Source: Erysipelotrichaceae bacterium
Lineage (GTDB): Bacteria > Bacillota_I > Bacilli_A > Erysipelotrichales > Erysipelotrichaceae
DNA: 64,000 nt
Direction of reading: 5' to 3'
Assembly: GCA_012513225.1 (NCBI GenBank)
Contig: JAAZCQ010000011.1
Span: forward strand, 1-64,000
Shown here: one piece after another, positions 28,739-38,484 of the stretch
Numbering within the stretch: position 1 is the first letter of the stretch
How the letters are laid out: each line of letters starts with the position of its first letter
The notes under the pieces: generated by a model
Databases searched by the model: none
Seen by the model: the letters and a program-made list of their open reading frames with translations, nothing else
What the model was told of the DNA's origin: nothing
Position numbers and translations under genes: made by a program

Positions 28739-29617
28739 ATGCCAGCAGCAACAACTCACGTAGAATGTGCAAAAGATATATACGATAATTTACCCTTGGG
28801 GAAACAAATAGTAATTACAAATAAAAATATGTTTTACCTTGGATCTCAAGGTCCTGATTTATTTTTCTTTTATAATTTTTCGTTTTCTAGCATTATAAAA
28901 GATACAGGTGTTTACATGCACGAACATAAAATTTTTGAAGTAATTGAAAGAATGCATGATTATGTAATAAAAAAAGCAGACTATGATTTACTAAGTTATT
29001 ATTATGGATATTTATGCCACTATGCTTTAGATAGTTGTGCGCATCCTTTAGTATATCAACGAAGTAGGTACGGTAATTTAAGTGATGAACCAGAAATGGT
29101 TATCCATTTTAAAATGGAAGCATTTATTGATAAGTATGTTTTAAATTCAAAAGGTAGAAATATTAAATCATTTGATACAGATAAGTTAGTAACAATTGAT
29201 GGTAACTCTAGAAGTAAACTTGCAAAAATGTATTCAATAATATTCAAAGACGTTTTTGATTTAGAAATTAGTGAAAAAGATATTGAAAAAACTTGTAAAC
29301 AAATAGTTTATACACTTCAAATCTTAAAACCTAATTCAATTTATAAATATAAAACAATACAAATATTAGAAAATATTATAGGAAAAAAACATCTAGCAAC
29401 ATCTTTAATGTTATTTCATGATTTTGAAGATCCAGATTACGTTTTAAATAACAACAATTTAGAGTTTATTAATGTGAATGATGATACTTTAATTTATACT
29501 GATTCATTTGATGACTTATATAAACAAGCTATAGAAAAAGGAGTTAAATTAATAACTAACAAATTAACAAAGGACAATTTTAAATTAGACTTTGAAGGAA
29601 AATATATAAAAGAATAA
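28739..29617 (+). CDS. Zinc-dependent phospholipase C family protein
   Basis: 292 residues matching PF00882-type proteins: MPAATTHVECAKDIYDNL at the start, FYLGSQGPDLFFFYN, YLCHYALDSCAHPLVYQR, and FHDFEDPDYVL. The spaced His and Asp residues fit the trinuclear zinc site. Unlike secreted phospholipase C it has no signal peptide, so it is probably cytoplasmic and the substrate is open. It has a GAGGTG site and a possible TTAACA / TAATAT promoter with an 18-base spacer. Confidence 0.75.
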   Translation: MPAATTHVECAKDIYDNLPLGKQIVITNKNMFYLGSQGPDLFFFYNFSFSSIIKDTGVYMHEHKIFEVIERMHDYVIKKADYDLLSYYYGYLCHYALDSCAHPLVYQRSRYGNLSDEPEMVIHFKMEAFIDKYVLNSKGRNIKSFDTDKLVTIDGNSRSKLAKMYSIIFKDVFDLEISEKDIEKTCKQIVYTLQILKPNSIYKYKTIQILENIIGKKHLATSLMLFHDFEDPDYVLNNNNLEFINVNDDTLIYTDSFDDLYKQAIEKGVKLITNKLTKDNFKLDFEGKYIKE

Positions 29618-29623
29618 ATATTA

Positions 29624-29670
29624 AAAAAACACACTAAATCTTATTTAAAGATAATATAGTGTGTTTATTT
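29624..29670. terminator. Bidirectional terminator between the phospholipase-like gene and oppF
   Basis: AAACACACT and AGTGTGTTT with a 22-base AT loop, flanked by an A-run and a T-run. It serves both converging genes. Confidence 0.75.
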
Positions 29671-30612
29671 TTAATATCCTTTTATTTTTGACCATTTCTC
29701 AAATTCTTCAGCAGTTGCAAGAACAATATGTGTATCACTTAATTTATGTTCAATTCCCTTTGTATAATCTACTTTCTCTTTATCCTTATCATAGACTAGA
29801 GCAATTCTCTTTTTTTCTACAACTGGATTTGGATGAGGTATTGCAGATAATAATGATTTTGTATAAGGATGAATTGGATTTTCAAATATTTCATCTGTAG
29901 TACCAGTTTCAACAATATGTCCTAAATGCATAACCCCTATTCTATCACTTATATATTTAACCATTGATAAATCATGTGCAATAAACAAATATGTTGTTCC
30001 TAATTCTTCTTGCATATCCTTAATTAAATTAACAACCTGTGCTTGAATTGAAACATCTAATGCAGATATAGCTTCATCAGCTATTACTAGTTTAGGATTC
30101 ATAATCAAAGCTCTAGCAATACCAATTCTTTGTCTTTGACCACCAGAGAATTGATGAGGATATCTTGTCGCATGTTCTTTAGATAAACCAACTTTTTCTA
30201 AAATATTATCAACTTTTTCATCAATTTCTTTTTGGCTATTACATAGTTTATGTATTTCTAATCCTTGTGCTATGATTTCCTTTACTTTTTTCCTAGGATT
30301 TAAACAAGCCATAGGATCTTGGAAAATCATTTGCATATTAGTTCTTAAGTAAGATTCATCTTCTTTACTCAAGTCTTTTTTTCCAATGTCTCTACCATCA
30401 AATATAATATTTCCATCAGTTGGATCATAAAGCCTAATAATAGAACGTCCTGTAGTTGATTTTCCGCTACCACTTTCTCCAACAAGGCCATAAGTTTCTC
30501 CTGGATATATTTCAAAACTAATCCCATCTACAGCTTTAGTTGTATAGTTTCTAGTAATTCTAAAGTGTTGTTTTAAATTTTCAACTTTTAGTAAGGGTAC
30601 TCTTTCGCTCAT
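29671..30612 (-). CDS. oppF: Oligopeptide ABC transporter ATP-binding protein OppF
   Basis: 313 residues. Walker A is GESGSGKST, the signature is FSGGQRQRIGIARAL, Walker B is LVIADEAISALD, and the switch is IAHDLS. The C terminus has the Opp/Dpp tail (HPYTKSLLSAIPHPNP). It powers peptide import together with OppD and overlaps the oppD stop by 4 bases. Confidence 0.93.
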   Translation of the reverse strand: MSERVPLLKVENLKQHFRITRNYTTKAVDGISFEIYPGETYGLVGESGSGKSTTGRSIIRLYDPTDGNIIFDGRDIGKKDLSKEDESYLRTNMQMIFQDPMACLNPRKKVKEIIAQGLEIHKLCNSQKEIDEKVDNILEKVGLSKEHATRYPHQFSGGQRQRIGIARALIMNPKLVIADEAISALDVSIQAQVVNLIKDMQEELGTTYLFIAHDLSMVKYISDRIGVMHLGHIVETGTTDEIFENPIHPYTKSLLSAIPHPNPVVEKKRIALVYDKDKEKVDYTKGIEHKLSDTHIVLATAEEFEKWSKIKGY

Positions 30613-31691
30613 ACTATATTCCCCTTTCTTTTCATTTTTTCAAGCCTATCTTTAAGTTGTTGTGGCATTTCAACCTTTACAGCTCTAGGATCAGCTAACC
30701 AACTACATACTCTATGTTGACCACCTACATTATACATAGGAGGTTCTTCTTTAAAGTCAATTTTTAATGCATATGGATTTCTTGGTGCAAATGCATCACC
30801 AACCACTTCTTCTAGTAAATTAGGAGGGCTACCAGGGATTGCAAATAATCTATGACTATCAGTATCAGTATCAGGCATACTGCTTAATAAACCCCATGTA
30901 TAAGGATGCTTTGGATCATAAAATATTTCATTTATATTTCCTTTTTCAATGATTTTTCCTGCATACATAACTGCAACATAATCAGCAACTTTTGCTACTA
31001 CACCTAAATCATGCGTAATATATATTACCGAAATATTTCTTTCTTTTTGTATGTCTTTAATTAATTCAAGTATTTTTGCCTGTATAGTAACATCCAATGC
31101 AGTTGTTGGTTCATCGCAAATAAGTACCTCAGGATCTGCACTTAAAGCTATTGCGATAACAATTCTTTGTCTCATACCACCTGATAATTGATGAGGATAT
31201 TGTTTAAATCTTTTTTTAGGATTTTCAATACCAACAAGTTCAATAAGATTCATTGCTTTAGCTTTTGCTTCTTTTCTACTAATTTTTTGATGTTCAAGCA
31301 TTGCTTCCATAATTTGTTTACCAACTTGCATAGTTGGATCTAAAGAAGTCATTGGATCTTGAAACACCATTGCTATTTTTTTACCACAAAACTTTTGCCT
31401 AATTTCTTTTTGGCTAAGTTTTACTAAGTCAGCACTTTGTTTTTCACCTTTTTCATCTTTGTAGTAATACATAATAGAACCACTATCAATTCTTCCATTA
31501 CTACTTAATATACCCATTATTGTTTTAACAGTAACAGACTTTCCACTGCCACTTTCACCAACAATCGCAATTGTCTCTCCCTTAAACAAATCTAGTTTTA
31601 CTCCACGTATCGCTTTAACAACTCCACTACCAGTTTGAAAGGAAATATTAAGATCTCTTATAGACAATACTCTTTCTTTATCTACACTCAT
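30609..31691 (-). CDS. oppD: Oligopeptide ABC transporter ATP-binding protein OppD
   Basis: 360 residues. Walker A is GESGSGKSVT, the signature is LSGGMRQRIVIAIAL, Walker B is VLICDEPTTALD, and the switch is ITHDLG. The C-terminal region includes HPYTWGLLSSMPD and an oligopeptide-transporter tail with cysteine HRVCSW. It follows oppC after 9 bases. Confidence 0.93.
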   Translation of the reverse strand: MSVDKERVLSIRDLNISFQTGSGVVKAIRGVKLDLFKGETIAIVGESGSGKSVTVKTIMGILSSNGRIDSGSIMYYYKDEKGEKQSADLVKLSQKEIRQKFCGKKIAMVFQDPMTSLDPTMQVGKQIMEAMLEHQKISRKEAKAKAMNLIELVGIENPKKRFKQYPHQLSGGMRQRIVIAIALSADPEVLICDEPTTALDVTIQAKILELIKDIQKERNISVIYITHDLGVVAKVADYVAVMYAGKIIEKGNINEIFYDPKHPYTWGLLSSMPDTDTDSHRLFAIPGSPPNLLEEVVGDAFAPRNPYALKIDFKEEPPMYNVGGQHRVCSWLADPRAVKVEMPQQLKDRLEKMKRKGNIV

Positions 31692-31700
31692 ATTATCCTC

Positions 31701-32714
31701 CTACATCTGTTTCATCTTCGGATCAAATGCATCACGAAGACCATCCGCAAATAAATTAAAACTTAACATTAATAATGATAATACAATTAAAGCACTAAAT
31801 AACATATGAGGATATATTGTAATAGATTTATATCCTTCAGAAATTAAAGATCCTAAAGAAGCCAGAGGAGCAGGAACACCTAAACCAACAAAAGATAAAA
31901 ACGCTTCTGTAAAAATAGCACTTGGAATAGAAAACATACTCATTATAATAATTTGTCCAAAGATATTAGGTAAAATATCTTTAAAAATTATTTGAAAATG
32001 ACTTGCACCCAAAGTTTTTGAAGCAAGTATAAATTCAGATTCTTTCAATTTAAATACTTGAGCTCTAGCTATTCTACTCATAGGAATCCAGCCAGTAATC
32101 ATTAAAGCAAATATAATTGAAACTATACCTTGTGGTAATACTAATCCCAATAAAGTTACTACTACTAAAGTAGGAATACCATTAAGTATTTCCGCAAATC
32201 TTTGCATGAAAATATCTACTTTACCACCAAAATATCCAGAAATTAAACCATAAACCATACCAATAAATATATCTATAATAACTGCAGTTAAAGCAATCAT
32301 TAAAGAAATTCTTGTACCAGACCATACTCTAGTAAAAAGATCTCTTCCTTGAGTATCAGTCCCAAATAAATAATAAATATCACTAACACCTTTTGCGGCA
32401 TATTGATCATAACCCTTATAATAGCCATTAAAGATTCCAAGTTTTTCAATAAAAGGAATTCTTGGAACAAGAGATGCATGTTCTATAATAATTGACTTAT
32501 ATGTATGACCAGTTAAGTGAGGTCCAATTATAGACATAAATATTAATAAAACAATTATTGTAGCTCCAAATACTGCTCCTTTATTTTTTTTAAAATTATA
32601 CCAAACATCTTTTGCATAAGAAGAAGTATTATAATTCTTATCAATTAGGTGAGCATCTGTATCATAAGCTAAAGTAAAATCATCATTTTGAATTATATCT
32701 TTACTATTTGACAT
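31701..32714 (-). CDS. oppC: Oligopeptide ABC transporter permease OppC
   Basis: 337 residues with about six membrane segments. An N-terminal cytoplasmic part precedes the first helix (~48). The transporter-inner-membrane motif is SRIARAQVFKLKESEFILASKT, and FGTDTQGRDLFTRVWSG is typical of OppC/DppC. It pairs with OppB to form the channel. Confidence 0.92.
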   Translation of the reverse strand: MSNSKDIIQNDDFTLAYDTDAHLIDKNYNTSSYAKDVWYNFKKNKGAVFGATIIVLLIFMSIIGPHLTGHTYKSIIIEHASLVPRIPFIEKLGIFNGYYKGYDQYAAKGVSDIYYLFGTDTQGRDLFTRVWSGTRISLMIALTAVIIDIFIGMVYGLISGYFGGKVDIFMQRFAEILNGIPTLVVVTLLGLVLPQGIVSIIFALMITGWIPMSRIARAQVFKLKESEFILASKTLGASHFQIIFKDILPNIFGQIIIMSMFSIPSAIFTEAFLSFVGLGVPAPLASLGSLISEGYKSITIYPHMLFSALIVLSLLMLSFNLFADGLRDAFDPKMKQM

Positions 32715-32715
32715 A

Positions 32716-33651
32716 TTAGCTCGCCCCCTTTGCTACACGAATTCTTGGATCAATAACACCATATAAGATATCTACTATTAACATTGTAATAATATATAAT
32801 GCAGAATAAATAAACGCACATGCAATTACAACATTATAATCATTACTAGTTATTGCTAGAACCATTAATGACCCAATACCAGGAATTGCAAATATCTTCT
32901 CAACAACCATCGATCCTGTAAGTAAGCTTACAAGCAATGGTCCCATTACAGTTATAATAGGAATCATTGCATTTCTAATACCATGATGTAATATAACCTT
33001 CCATCCTTTTACTCCCTTTGATCTTACAAGTAACATATAATCAGAATCTAAAACATCAATCATTTCACTTCTAGTAAACCTTGCCACATTTGCAATGGTT
33101 GACATAGATAGAGAAATAGTAGGTAGTACACTAGATTTTCCAGGCATATTAATATTATAAAGAATTGGAAATAATCCCATTTTAAATGCAACAAAATAAA
33201 TTAAACCAAGTGCTACTACATATGAGGGTATACTTACTCCCAAAATAGAAAACACAGAAAATGCTGTATCTATCCATGTATTATGATTTACTGCGGCAAC
33301 TATACCAAAAATCAATCCTATAGTCGCACCAAAAAGCATTGCTTGAAGTCCAATACGTACTGATACAACTAATCTATCAATAACCATACCAGATACTGCA
33401 AAATTTTTATTAATTACATAAGAAACTCCTAAATCACCTGTTAACATATTTCTTGCATAATTAAGAAATCTAATAAAGAAAGGCTGATCTAAACCATATT
33501 TAGCATATAATAATATTCGTTGTGATTCAGTAAGCTTTTCATCATTAAAAGGAGATCCTGGCATAAACTCAAGCATTAAAAATAAAATAAACAAAATGAT
33601 TAGTAAAGTTGCTAAACTAATCAGTACTCTTTTTAAAATATACTTCGTCAT
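32716..33651 (-). CDS. oppB: Oligopeptide ABC transporter permease OppB
   Basis: 311 residues from the ATG at 33651, with AAGGAAGGA upstream; the in-frame ATG at 33681 lies inside the intercistronic hairpin. It begins MTKYILKRVLISL, typical of OppB/DppB, and has TRSEMIDVLDSDYMLLVRSKG, the permease coupling motif. About six membrane helices. One base separates it from oppC. Confidence 0.92.
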   Translation of the reverse strand: MTKYILKRVLISLATLLIILFILFLMLEFMPGSPFNDEKLTESQRILLYAKYGLDQPFFIRFLNYARNMLTGDLGVSYVINKNFAVSGMVIDRLVVSVRIGLQAMLFGATIGLIFGIVAAVNHNTWIDTAFSVFSILGVSIPSYVVALGLIYFVAFKMGLFPILYNINMPGKSSVLPTISLSMSTIANVARFTRSEMIDVLDSDYMLLVRSKGVKGWKVILHHGIRNAMIPIITVMGPLLVSLLTGSMVVEKIFAIPGIGSLMVLAITSNDYNVVIACAFIYSALYIITMLIVDILYGVIDPRIRVAKGAS

Positions 33652-33675
33652 TGAACTGTCCTTCCTTAGAATAAG

Positions 33676-33709
33676 AAACATTAGAGCGAAATATCCGCTC
33701 TAATGTTTT
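33676..33709 (-). terminator. Hairpin between oppA and oppB
   Basis: AAACATTAGAGCG and CGCTCTAATGTTT form a 13-bp stem with a 7-base loop between the oppA stop and the oppB start. It may end most transcripts after oppA or protect the oppA mRNA. Such hairpins raise binding protein over permease in many ABC operons. Confidence 0.7.
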
Positions 33710-33716
33710 AGTATAG

Positions 33717-35354
33717 TTAGTCTGCTTTAACCATATTACGGTAATTATCAACTGCAGCAATATGGAATTCAATTCCAGTAAGCTTAGGATTAATCATCAT
33801 AGCACCACCATTTTGATAAACTGGAATAGCACCAATTTCCTCATTAACTAAGATTTTTTCAGCTTCTTTTAAAGCATCCCATCTTGCTTGAGAATCACTA
33901 GCAAATTTACCCTTAGTAGCATCATAAATTAACTTAAAGTACTCTGCATTTGAATAACGACCATGTGAAGGACCTTCTAAGAATAAGTCTAAGTAAGTTT
34001 GTGGGTCAGCATAGTCTGGTCCCCATCTAGTTAAGCCTATTTCAAACTCATTAAGTCTCATTACTTCAAGTCTTGTTTTCTTAGGTTTCATATTTAAGTT
34101 AATTGTTATTCCAGGAAGATTTGTTTCCCAATTATTTTGAATATATTCTGCAACAGCTTTACTAGCTTCAGAATCTTCAAATAATAATTCTAGAGTTACA
34201 TCTCCACCAAGTTCAGCTTTTGCTGCTTCATAATATTCACCAGCTTTTTCTGGATCATAAGATAATAAACTTCCAGCATCTTCTCTATAATCAACTCCAC
34301 TAGGGCTTGTTGCTAAGTTAACAGGAACGATACCTTCAGCTGCAATAGAACCATCTTTTAATACATTTACAGCAATTGTTTCTCTATCAACACCAAATGA
34401 TAAAGCTTGTAATAAGTTGTTATTAGTTAGCTTATCTTCAAGTCTATTAATTGATAGATACCATAAGTAACCTTGTAGTCTTTCTCTAAATCCTTCTTCA
34501 GTATTATATGCATCTACCATTTCACCAGATAATTTAACAACATCTAAGTTACCTGATTGATATTCTAGCATTGCTGATTGAGTATCTTGGATAAATTTAA
34601 ATTCTACTCTATTTACAGTTTCATCATTCTTATTGAAATAATCATCATTTTTTATAAAACTAAATGAATTTCCTGAAGTCCAGCTTTCCATAACATAAGG
34701 ACCACAGTATAGAAGGTTTTCAGAAGATGTAGAATATAAATCACCTTTTTCTTCATAGAATTCTTGATTCAATGGGAAGAAGCTTGGAAATGCCATCATC
34801 CCTAAGAAGAAGTCTGTAGGTATATCTAAAGTAACTTCTAATGTCTTATCATCTAGAGCCTTAACTCCTAAATCTTCAAGCGGTTTTGTACCCTCTACAA
34901 CCCCATCAGCGTTAACAATATTTAATGTTTGAACTAAATAATTATATTCTGAAGCGGTTTCAGGGCTAGCAAGACGTTGCCAACCAAATACAAAGTCATT
35001 AGCTGTTATAGGTTCTCCATTTGACCAATTTGCATCATCTAAATGGAATGTATAAACTAAACCATCATCGCTAATATCCCAAGACTTAGCTAAGTCAGGA
35101 ATTGCAAATCCCTTTTCATCTAGTTCAACTAAACCATCTAGAACTAAAGAAATAGCGATAAATGAAGTTCCATCAGTTGCAATATGATGATCCATTGTAC
35201 TAAGGTCAACATCTGTAGCAATTACAGCTGATTTTGTGTTAGAACCATCAGTAGTTGGGGTAGTTGTGTTTGAGCCTGAACTAGAGCCATTACTACATCC
35301 AACTAGTAAAGACACTATTAAACCAAACACTAAAATTAATTTTGATTTCTTCAT
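33717..35354 (-). CDS. oppA: Oligopeptide-binding lipoprotein OppA
   Basis: 545 residues from the ATG at 35354, with AAAGGGG upstream; the longer frame to 35465 would run through the promoter. A lipoprotein signal with lipobox LLVGC precedes a Ser/Thr/Gly linker. The SBP_bac_5 family body includes KSWDISDDGLVYTFHLDD and ANDFVFGWQRL. It captures peptides outside the cell for OppBCDF and is first in the operon. Confidence 0.93.
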   Translation of the reverse strand: MKKSKLILVFGLIVSLLVGCSNGSSSGSNTTTPTTDGSNTKSAVIATDVDLSTMDHHIATDGTSFIAISLVLDGLVELDEKGFAIPDLAKSWDISDDGLVYTFHLDDANWSNGEPITANDFVFGWQRLASPETASEYNYLVQTLNIVNADGVVEGTKPLEDLGVKALDDKTLEVTLDIPTDFFLGMMAFPSFFPLNQEFYEEKGDLYSTSSENLLYCGPYVMESWTSGNSFSFIKNDDYFNKNDETVNRVEFKFIQDTQSAMLEYQSGNLDVVKLSGEMVDAYNTEEGFRERLQGYLWYLSINRLEDKLTNNNLLQALSFGVDRETIAVNVLKDGSIAAEGIVPVNLATSPSGVDYREDAGSLLSYDPEKAGEYYEAAKAELGGDVTLELLFEDSEASKAVAEYIQNNWETNLPGITINLNMKPKKTRLEVMRLNEFEIGLTRWGPDYADPQTYLDLFLEGPSHGRYSNAEYFKLIYDATKGKFASDSQARWDALKEAEKILVNEEIGAIPVYQNGGAMMINPKLTGIEFHIAAVDNYRNMVKAD

Positions 35355-35385
35355 TATATTTCCCCTTTCTAGAAAATATAAATTA

Positions 35386-35414
35386 AGTATACATTGCATG
35401 AAATAATCAGTCAA
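35386..35414 (-). promoter_or_regulatory. oppA promoter
   Basis: On the minus strand TTGACT (35414-35409), a 17-base spacer, and TATACT (about 35391-35386), roughly 30 bases before the oppA ATG. Confidence 0.75.
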
Positions 35415-35420
35415 ATAATA

Positions 35421-35468
35421 ATGGAAAACTTTCATAATTAATTCCGTGTTATGAAAACTTTTCATAAC
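35421..35468. promoter_or_regulatory. Tandem palindromic sites upstream of the oppA promoter
   Basis: GTTATGAAAA-C-TTTTCATAAC (35448-35468) is a perfect 10-bp inverted repeat with a 1-base centre. A weaker copy, GGAAAACTTTCATAA (35423-35437), is centred 29 bases closer to the promoter. Both lie upstream of the -35 box, a position more typical of an activator, though repression is possible. No regulator gene is adjacent. Confidence 0.55.
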
Positions 35469-35506
35469 ATAGATAATTATATTATTTATTTAAATTACAT
35501 TTCTTA

Positions 35507-37141
35507 TTATAAAGACTTTAAATACATTGTAAGTCTTGGAATAAGTTGTTGTTTTCTTGAAATTATATCCTTATCATATCCTGAATTATCATCAAAGTTA
35601 ATTTCAACTATATCTTTCATTGTATAAGCTAGTGGCCCATAAAATAATAATAATGAACCTTCAGCAAGTACATGAGTGAATACCATGATTAATAAATCTA
35701 ATTTTTTCGATTTTTGTTCTTTTTCCATATTTTCCTTAAACTCAGGTAATATCAATTGAACATCAGACATATTAACATAATTTGTTTGTCCAACTGCAAC
35801 CTTATATTTACCCATTTCATAATGTTTAAGGTCTCTATTTAATAATTCATGAGGATTAGCATCTTTTAAAGAAACTGAAGCACTTAACATCTCTCTAGCA
35901 TATTCATCTATGTCTTCTATATTTGCTCTTTTCGCTAGCCAACTTGCAGTAATTTTATCTAACTCTGTTGTAGTTGCAGACTTAAAATTAAGTGTATCAG
36001 ATAATATTGCACTTAATAATATCCCACTTATTTTTTCATCAGGCAATAACCCATTTTCTTGATAAAGCAATGAAACTATAGTTGCAGTACAACCACATTT
36101 CATATTTCTGTAAAATATTGGTTTTTCTGTTTGTATATCTCCTATATGATGATGATCAATTATTTCTTCTATAGATGCATCCATAATATTATTAATTGCT
36201 TGATTTTTTGCACTATGATCAACTAAAATAAATCTTTTTCTTTTATAATTTTGAAGATGGAACCTAGAAATAGCTGCTTTTACATTTCCTTCATCATCTA
36301 AAACAGGATAGCTTCTAACTCTACTTTTTAACATCTTAGCTGCCACATCTGACACATACTCACTTTCATTGAAGTATATTACTTCAGTAGTCATAATATT
36401 TTTAATTGAAAAAGACTCTTGTACTACATTTGCCACTGCCATAGTATCTAGTTTTGTAATTATAATTCCACAATTTTTCGCTTTTGCAAATTGTAGTACA
36501 TCATAATCTATTTGTTCATTACAAGTTATTATTAAACACTTAACTCCAGCATTTATTAGCTGTTTTTGTTTTTGGTGTCCATCAGATAATATACAAATAC
36601 TACCTTTAAAATCAGCTTCAAATCCGCGACTTTCATTTAATGTAACTACAAACACTTTTCCATTATTACTAAATAATGTAGGTTCATTAATTATACTTCC
36701 TTCTATAGTATCTGCAATTGCTTTTAAACTTGCAGTAGACATTAATTTATTTAATTTTGCCTTATCAAATAGTCTTACCATAGAAAGATTAGAAGTAGAC
36801 AATATTCCAGCTAACTTTTTAGAATCATTTAAGACAAATAAGGATCTGTTATTTGATTTAGCAACTTTTTCCCATCCTACTTTAACCGATCTATTTTCAT
36901 TAATAAAATTAGGTACATCCATCTCAATATCTTTTAATTGACTTCTAGCATCCTTCATTAACAAAGGATTTTCTAGCCCAAATTTTTTAAGAACAAATTT
37001 TGTTTCCTCATTTAAAGGGCCTAGCCTACAGGCTATTGCATTTTCGCCAACTAACCTTTTCATTTCTGCATATGCAAGTGCAGAACAAATGGAATCTGTG
37101 TCGGGGTTTTTATGTCCAATTACATATAAAGCATCATCCAT
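35507..37141 (-). CDS. Manganese-dependent inorganic pyrophosphatase with CBS and DRTGG domains
   Basis: 544 residues, far longer than simple family II pyrophosphatases (~310). The DHH core begins VIGHKNPDTDSICSALAYAE and has the IDHHHIGDI motif. Between them are two CBS motifs (one ending GILSTSNLSMVRLF, one with MTTEVIYF...YPVLDDEGN) with a DRTGG-like domain in between, and the DHHA2 domain is at the end. In studied CBS-pyrophosphatases AMP/ADP inhibit and ATP or diadenosine polyphosphates activate. It is the last gene of the glpK-led run. Confidence 0.9.
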   Translation of the reverse strand: MDDALYVIGHKNPDTDSICSALAYAEMKRLVGENAIACRLGPLNEETKFVLKKFGLENPLLMKDARSQLKDIEMDVPNFINENRSVKVGWEKVAKSNNRSLFVLNDSKKLAGILSTSNLSMVRLFDKAKLNKLMSTASLKAIADTIEGSIINEPTLFSNNGKVFVVTLNESRGFEADFKGSICILSDGHQKQKQLINAGVKCLIITCNEQIDYDVLQFAKAKNCGIIITKLDTMAVANVVQESFSIKNIMTTEVIYFNESEYVSDVAAKMLKSRVRSYPVLDDEGNVKAAISRFHLQNYKRKRFILVDHSAKNQAINNIMDASIEEIIDHHHIGDIQTEKPIFYRNMKCGCTATIVSLLYQENGLLPDEKISGILLSAILSDTLNFKSATTTELDKITASWLAKRANIEDIDEYAREMLSASVSLKDANPHELLNRDLKHYEMGKYKVAVGQTNYVNMSDVQLILPEFKENMEKEQKSKKLDLLIMVFTHVLAEGSLLLFYGPLAYTMKDIVEINFDDNSGYDKDIISRKQQLIPRLTMYLKSL

Positions 37142-37158
37142 GAATACTCCTCCTAAAT

Positions 37159-37644
37159 TTATAAAATAATAGAGATGACATCTCCTTTAAACTTATCCTC
37201 AAGTTTATAATCTAATGCATAACCTAAAGAAATACTGCCAACACACATATATCCTTCTTTAACCCCACATACTTCTCCTAATTTTTCATATGTAGGATCA
37301 TTAAATACATAAGATATCTCATCATCATAATAAGCATCTAAACCAAGATTTGTTGCAGTATCTATCATATTATGAATAGCAAAAGCAGCATCAACTAAAT
37401 TAGAAATTGGACCCTTTTTCGCAAACGCAATAACTACAGTATTTGCACCTTTAAAGATATCTTTATTCTTAGATAGTAGTGCAATTTCTCTAATAATACT
37501 TTTCCTATAAATAAATACTAAAAACCAAGATTCATTTTTTGCCCCATTCACATCAGAAAACGACTCAATTAAGGCATCTATTAATTTTCCATCAATAGGT
37601 TTATCAATAAAGCTTTGTATAATCTTCCTGTTATTTATTTCCAT
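37159..37644 (-). CDS. Nitroreductase-family protein
   Basis: 161 residues with a compact nitroreductase pattern: RKIIQSFIDKPID at the start in place of the usual RRS(V/I)R motif, NESWFLVFI, AAFAIHNMIDTATNLGLDAY, and MCVGSISLGYA. Such proteins bind FMN and reduce small electrophiles or flavins. Physiological substrate unknown. It is shorter than typical members (about 170-220). It lies within an operon, 9 bases after map. Confidence 0.75.
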   Translation of the reverse strand: MEINNRKIIQSFIDKPIDGKLIDALIESFSDVNGAKNESWFLVFIYRKSIIREIALLSKNKDIFKGANTVVIAFAKKGPISNLVDAAFAIHNMIDTATNLGLDAYYDDEISYVFNDPTYEKLGEVCGVKEGYMCVGSISLGYALDYKLEDKFKGDVISIIL

Positions 37645-37653
37645 AAAAACCTC

Positions 37654-38484
37654 CTAATAAGTAAGTATTTCTGGCCCCTCTTCAGTGATTAATATTTGAT
37701 GTTCAAATTGTGCTGAAGGCATATTATCTTTTGTATAAATCGTCCAACCATTGTATTTATCAATTACAACATGGGGTGTACCCATATTAATCATTGGTTC
37801 TATTGTAAAAATCATACCTGGAACAAGTAGCATTCCTGTACCTTTAATACCTACATGACTAATAAATGGTTCTTCATGAAATTCCAGTCCCACACCATGT
37901 CCACCTAGTTGAGTAACAACGCTAAAACCATTTTTATGAGCATGCTCACTAATTATAGCCCCAATATCTCCTACATGCCCCCACGGCTTGCATACACTTA
38001 TACCTAATTCTAAACATTCTTTAGTAACTCTTACAAGCTTTCTTTTTTCTTCACTTACATTACCCATTTCAAAAGTCCTAGAAGCATCCGCAAAATAATC
38101 ATCAAGAATAGTAGAAACATCTACATTAATTATGTCCCCATCTTTAAGTTTTTTTAATCTACTAGGGATACCATGACAAACCTCTTCATTTATTGAAGTA
38201 CAAACATTCTTAGGAAAACCTTCATAACCCAATTGTGCACAGATTGCCCCATGCTTCTTAGTAAAACTTGAAACCATATCATCAATCTCTTGAGTTTTCA
38301 TTCCAACTTTTATATTTTCTGATATATAGTCTAATAATGCTGTATTTATTACACATGCTTCTTTTATTTTCTTTATTTGCCAAGGTGTTTTTATCAAAGA
38401 TAAATCTGGTACTTCATGACCTTCTTTTTCATATTTTTTTATAGTATTTTCAATTCTTTCTTTATATTCTTTATATGTTTCCAT
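37654..38484 (-). CDS. map: Methionine aminopeptidase type I
   Basis: 276 residues. A ~35-residue N-terminal extension precedes the catalytic domain (LIKTPWQIKKIKEAC). The metal ligands appear in order: NVDVSTILDDYFADASRTF, GGHGVGLEFHEEPF, FTIEPMI and FEHQILITEEG. It removes the initiator methionine. Its start overlaps the dUTPase end by 14 bases. The standard small map may lie elsewhere, so this may be a second copy. Confidence 0.93.
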   Translation of the reverse strand: METYKEYKERIENTIKKYEKEGHEVPDLSLIKTPWQIKKIKEACVINTALLDYISENIKVGMKTQEIDDMVSSFTKKHGAICAQLGYEGFPKNVCTSINEEVCHGIPSRLKKLKDGDIINVDVSTILDDYFADASRTFEMGNVSEEKRKLVRVTKECLELGISVCKPWGHVGDIGAIISEHAHKNGFSVVTQLGGHGVGLEFHEEPFISHVGIKGTGMLLVPGMIFTIEPMINMGTPHVVIDKYNGWTIYTKDNMPSAQFEHQILITEEGPEILTY

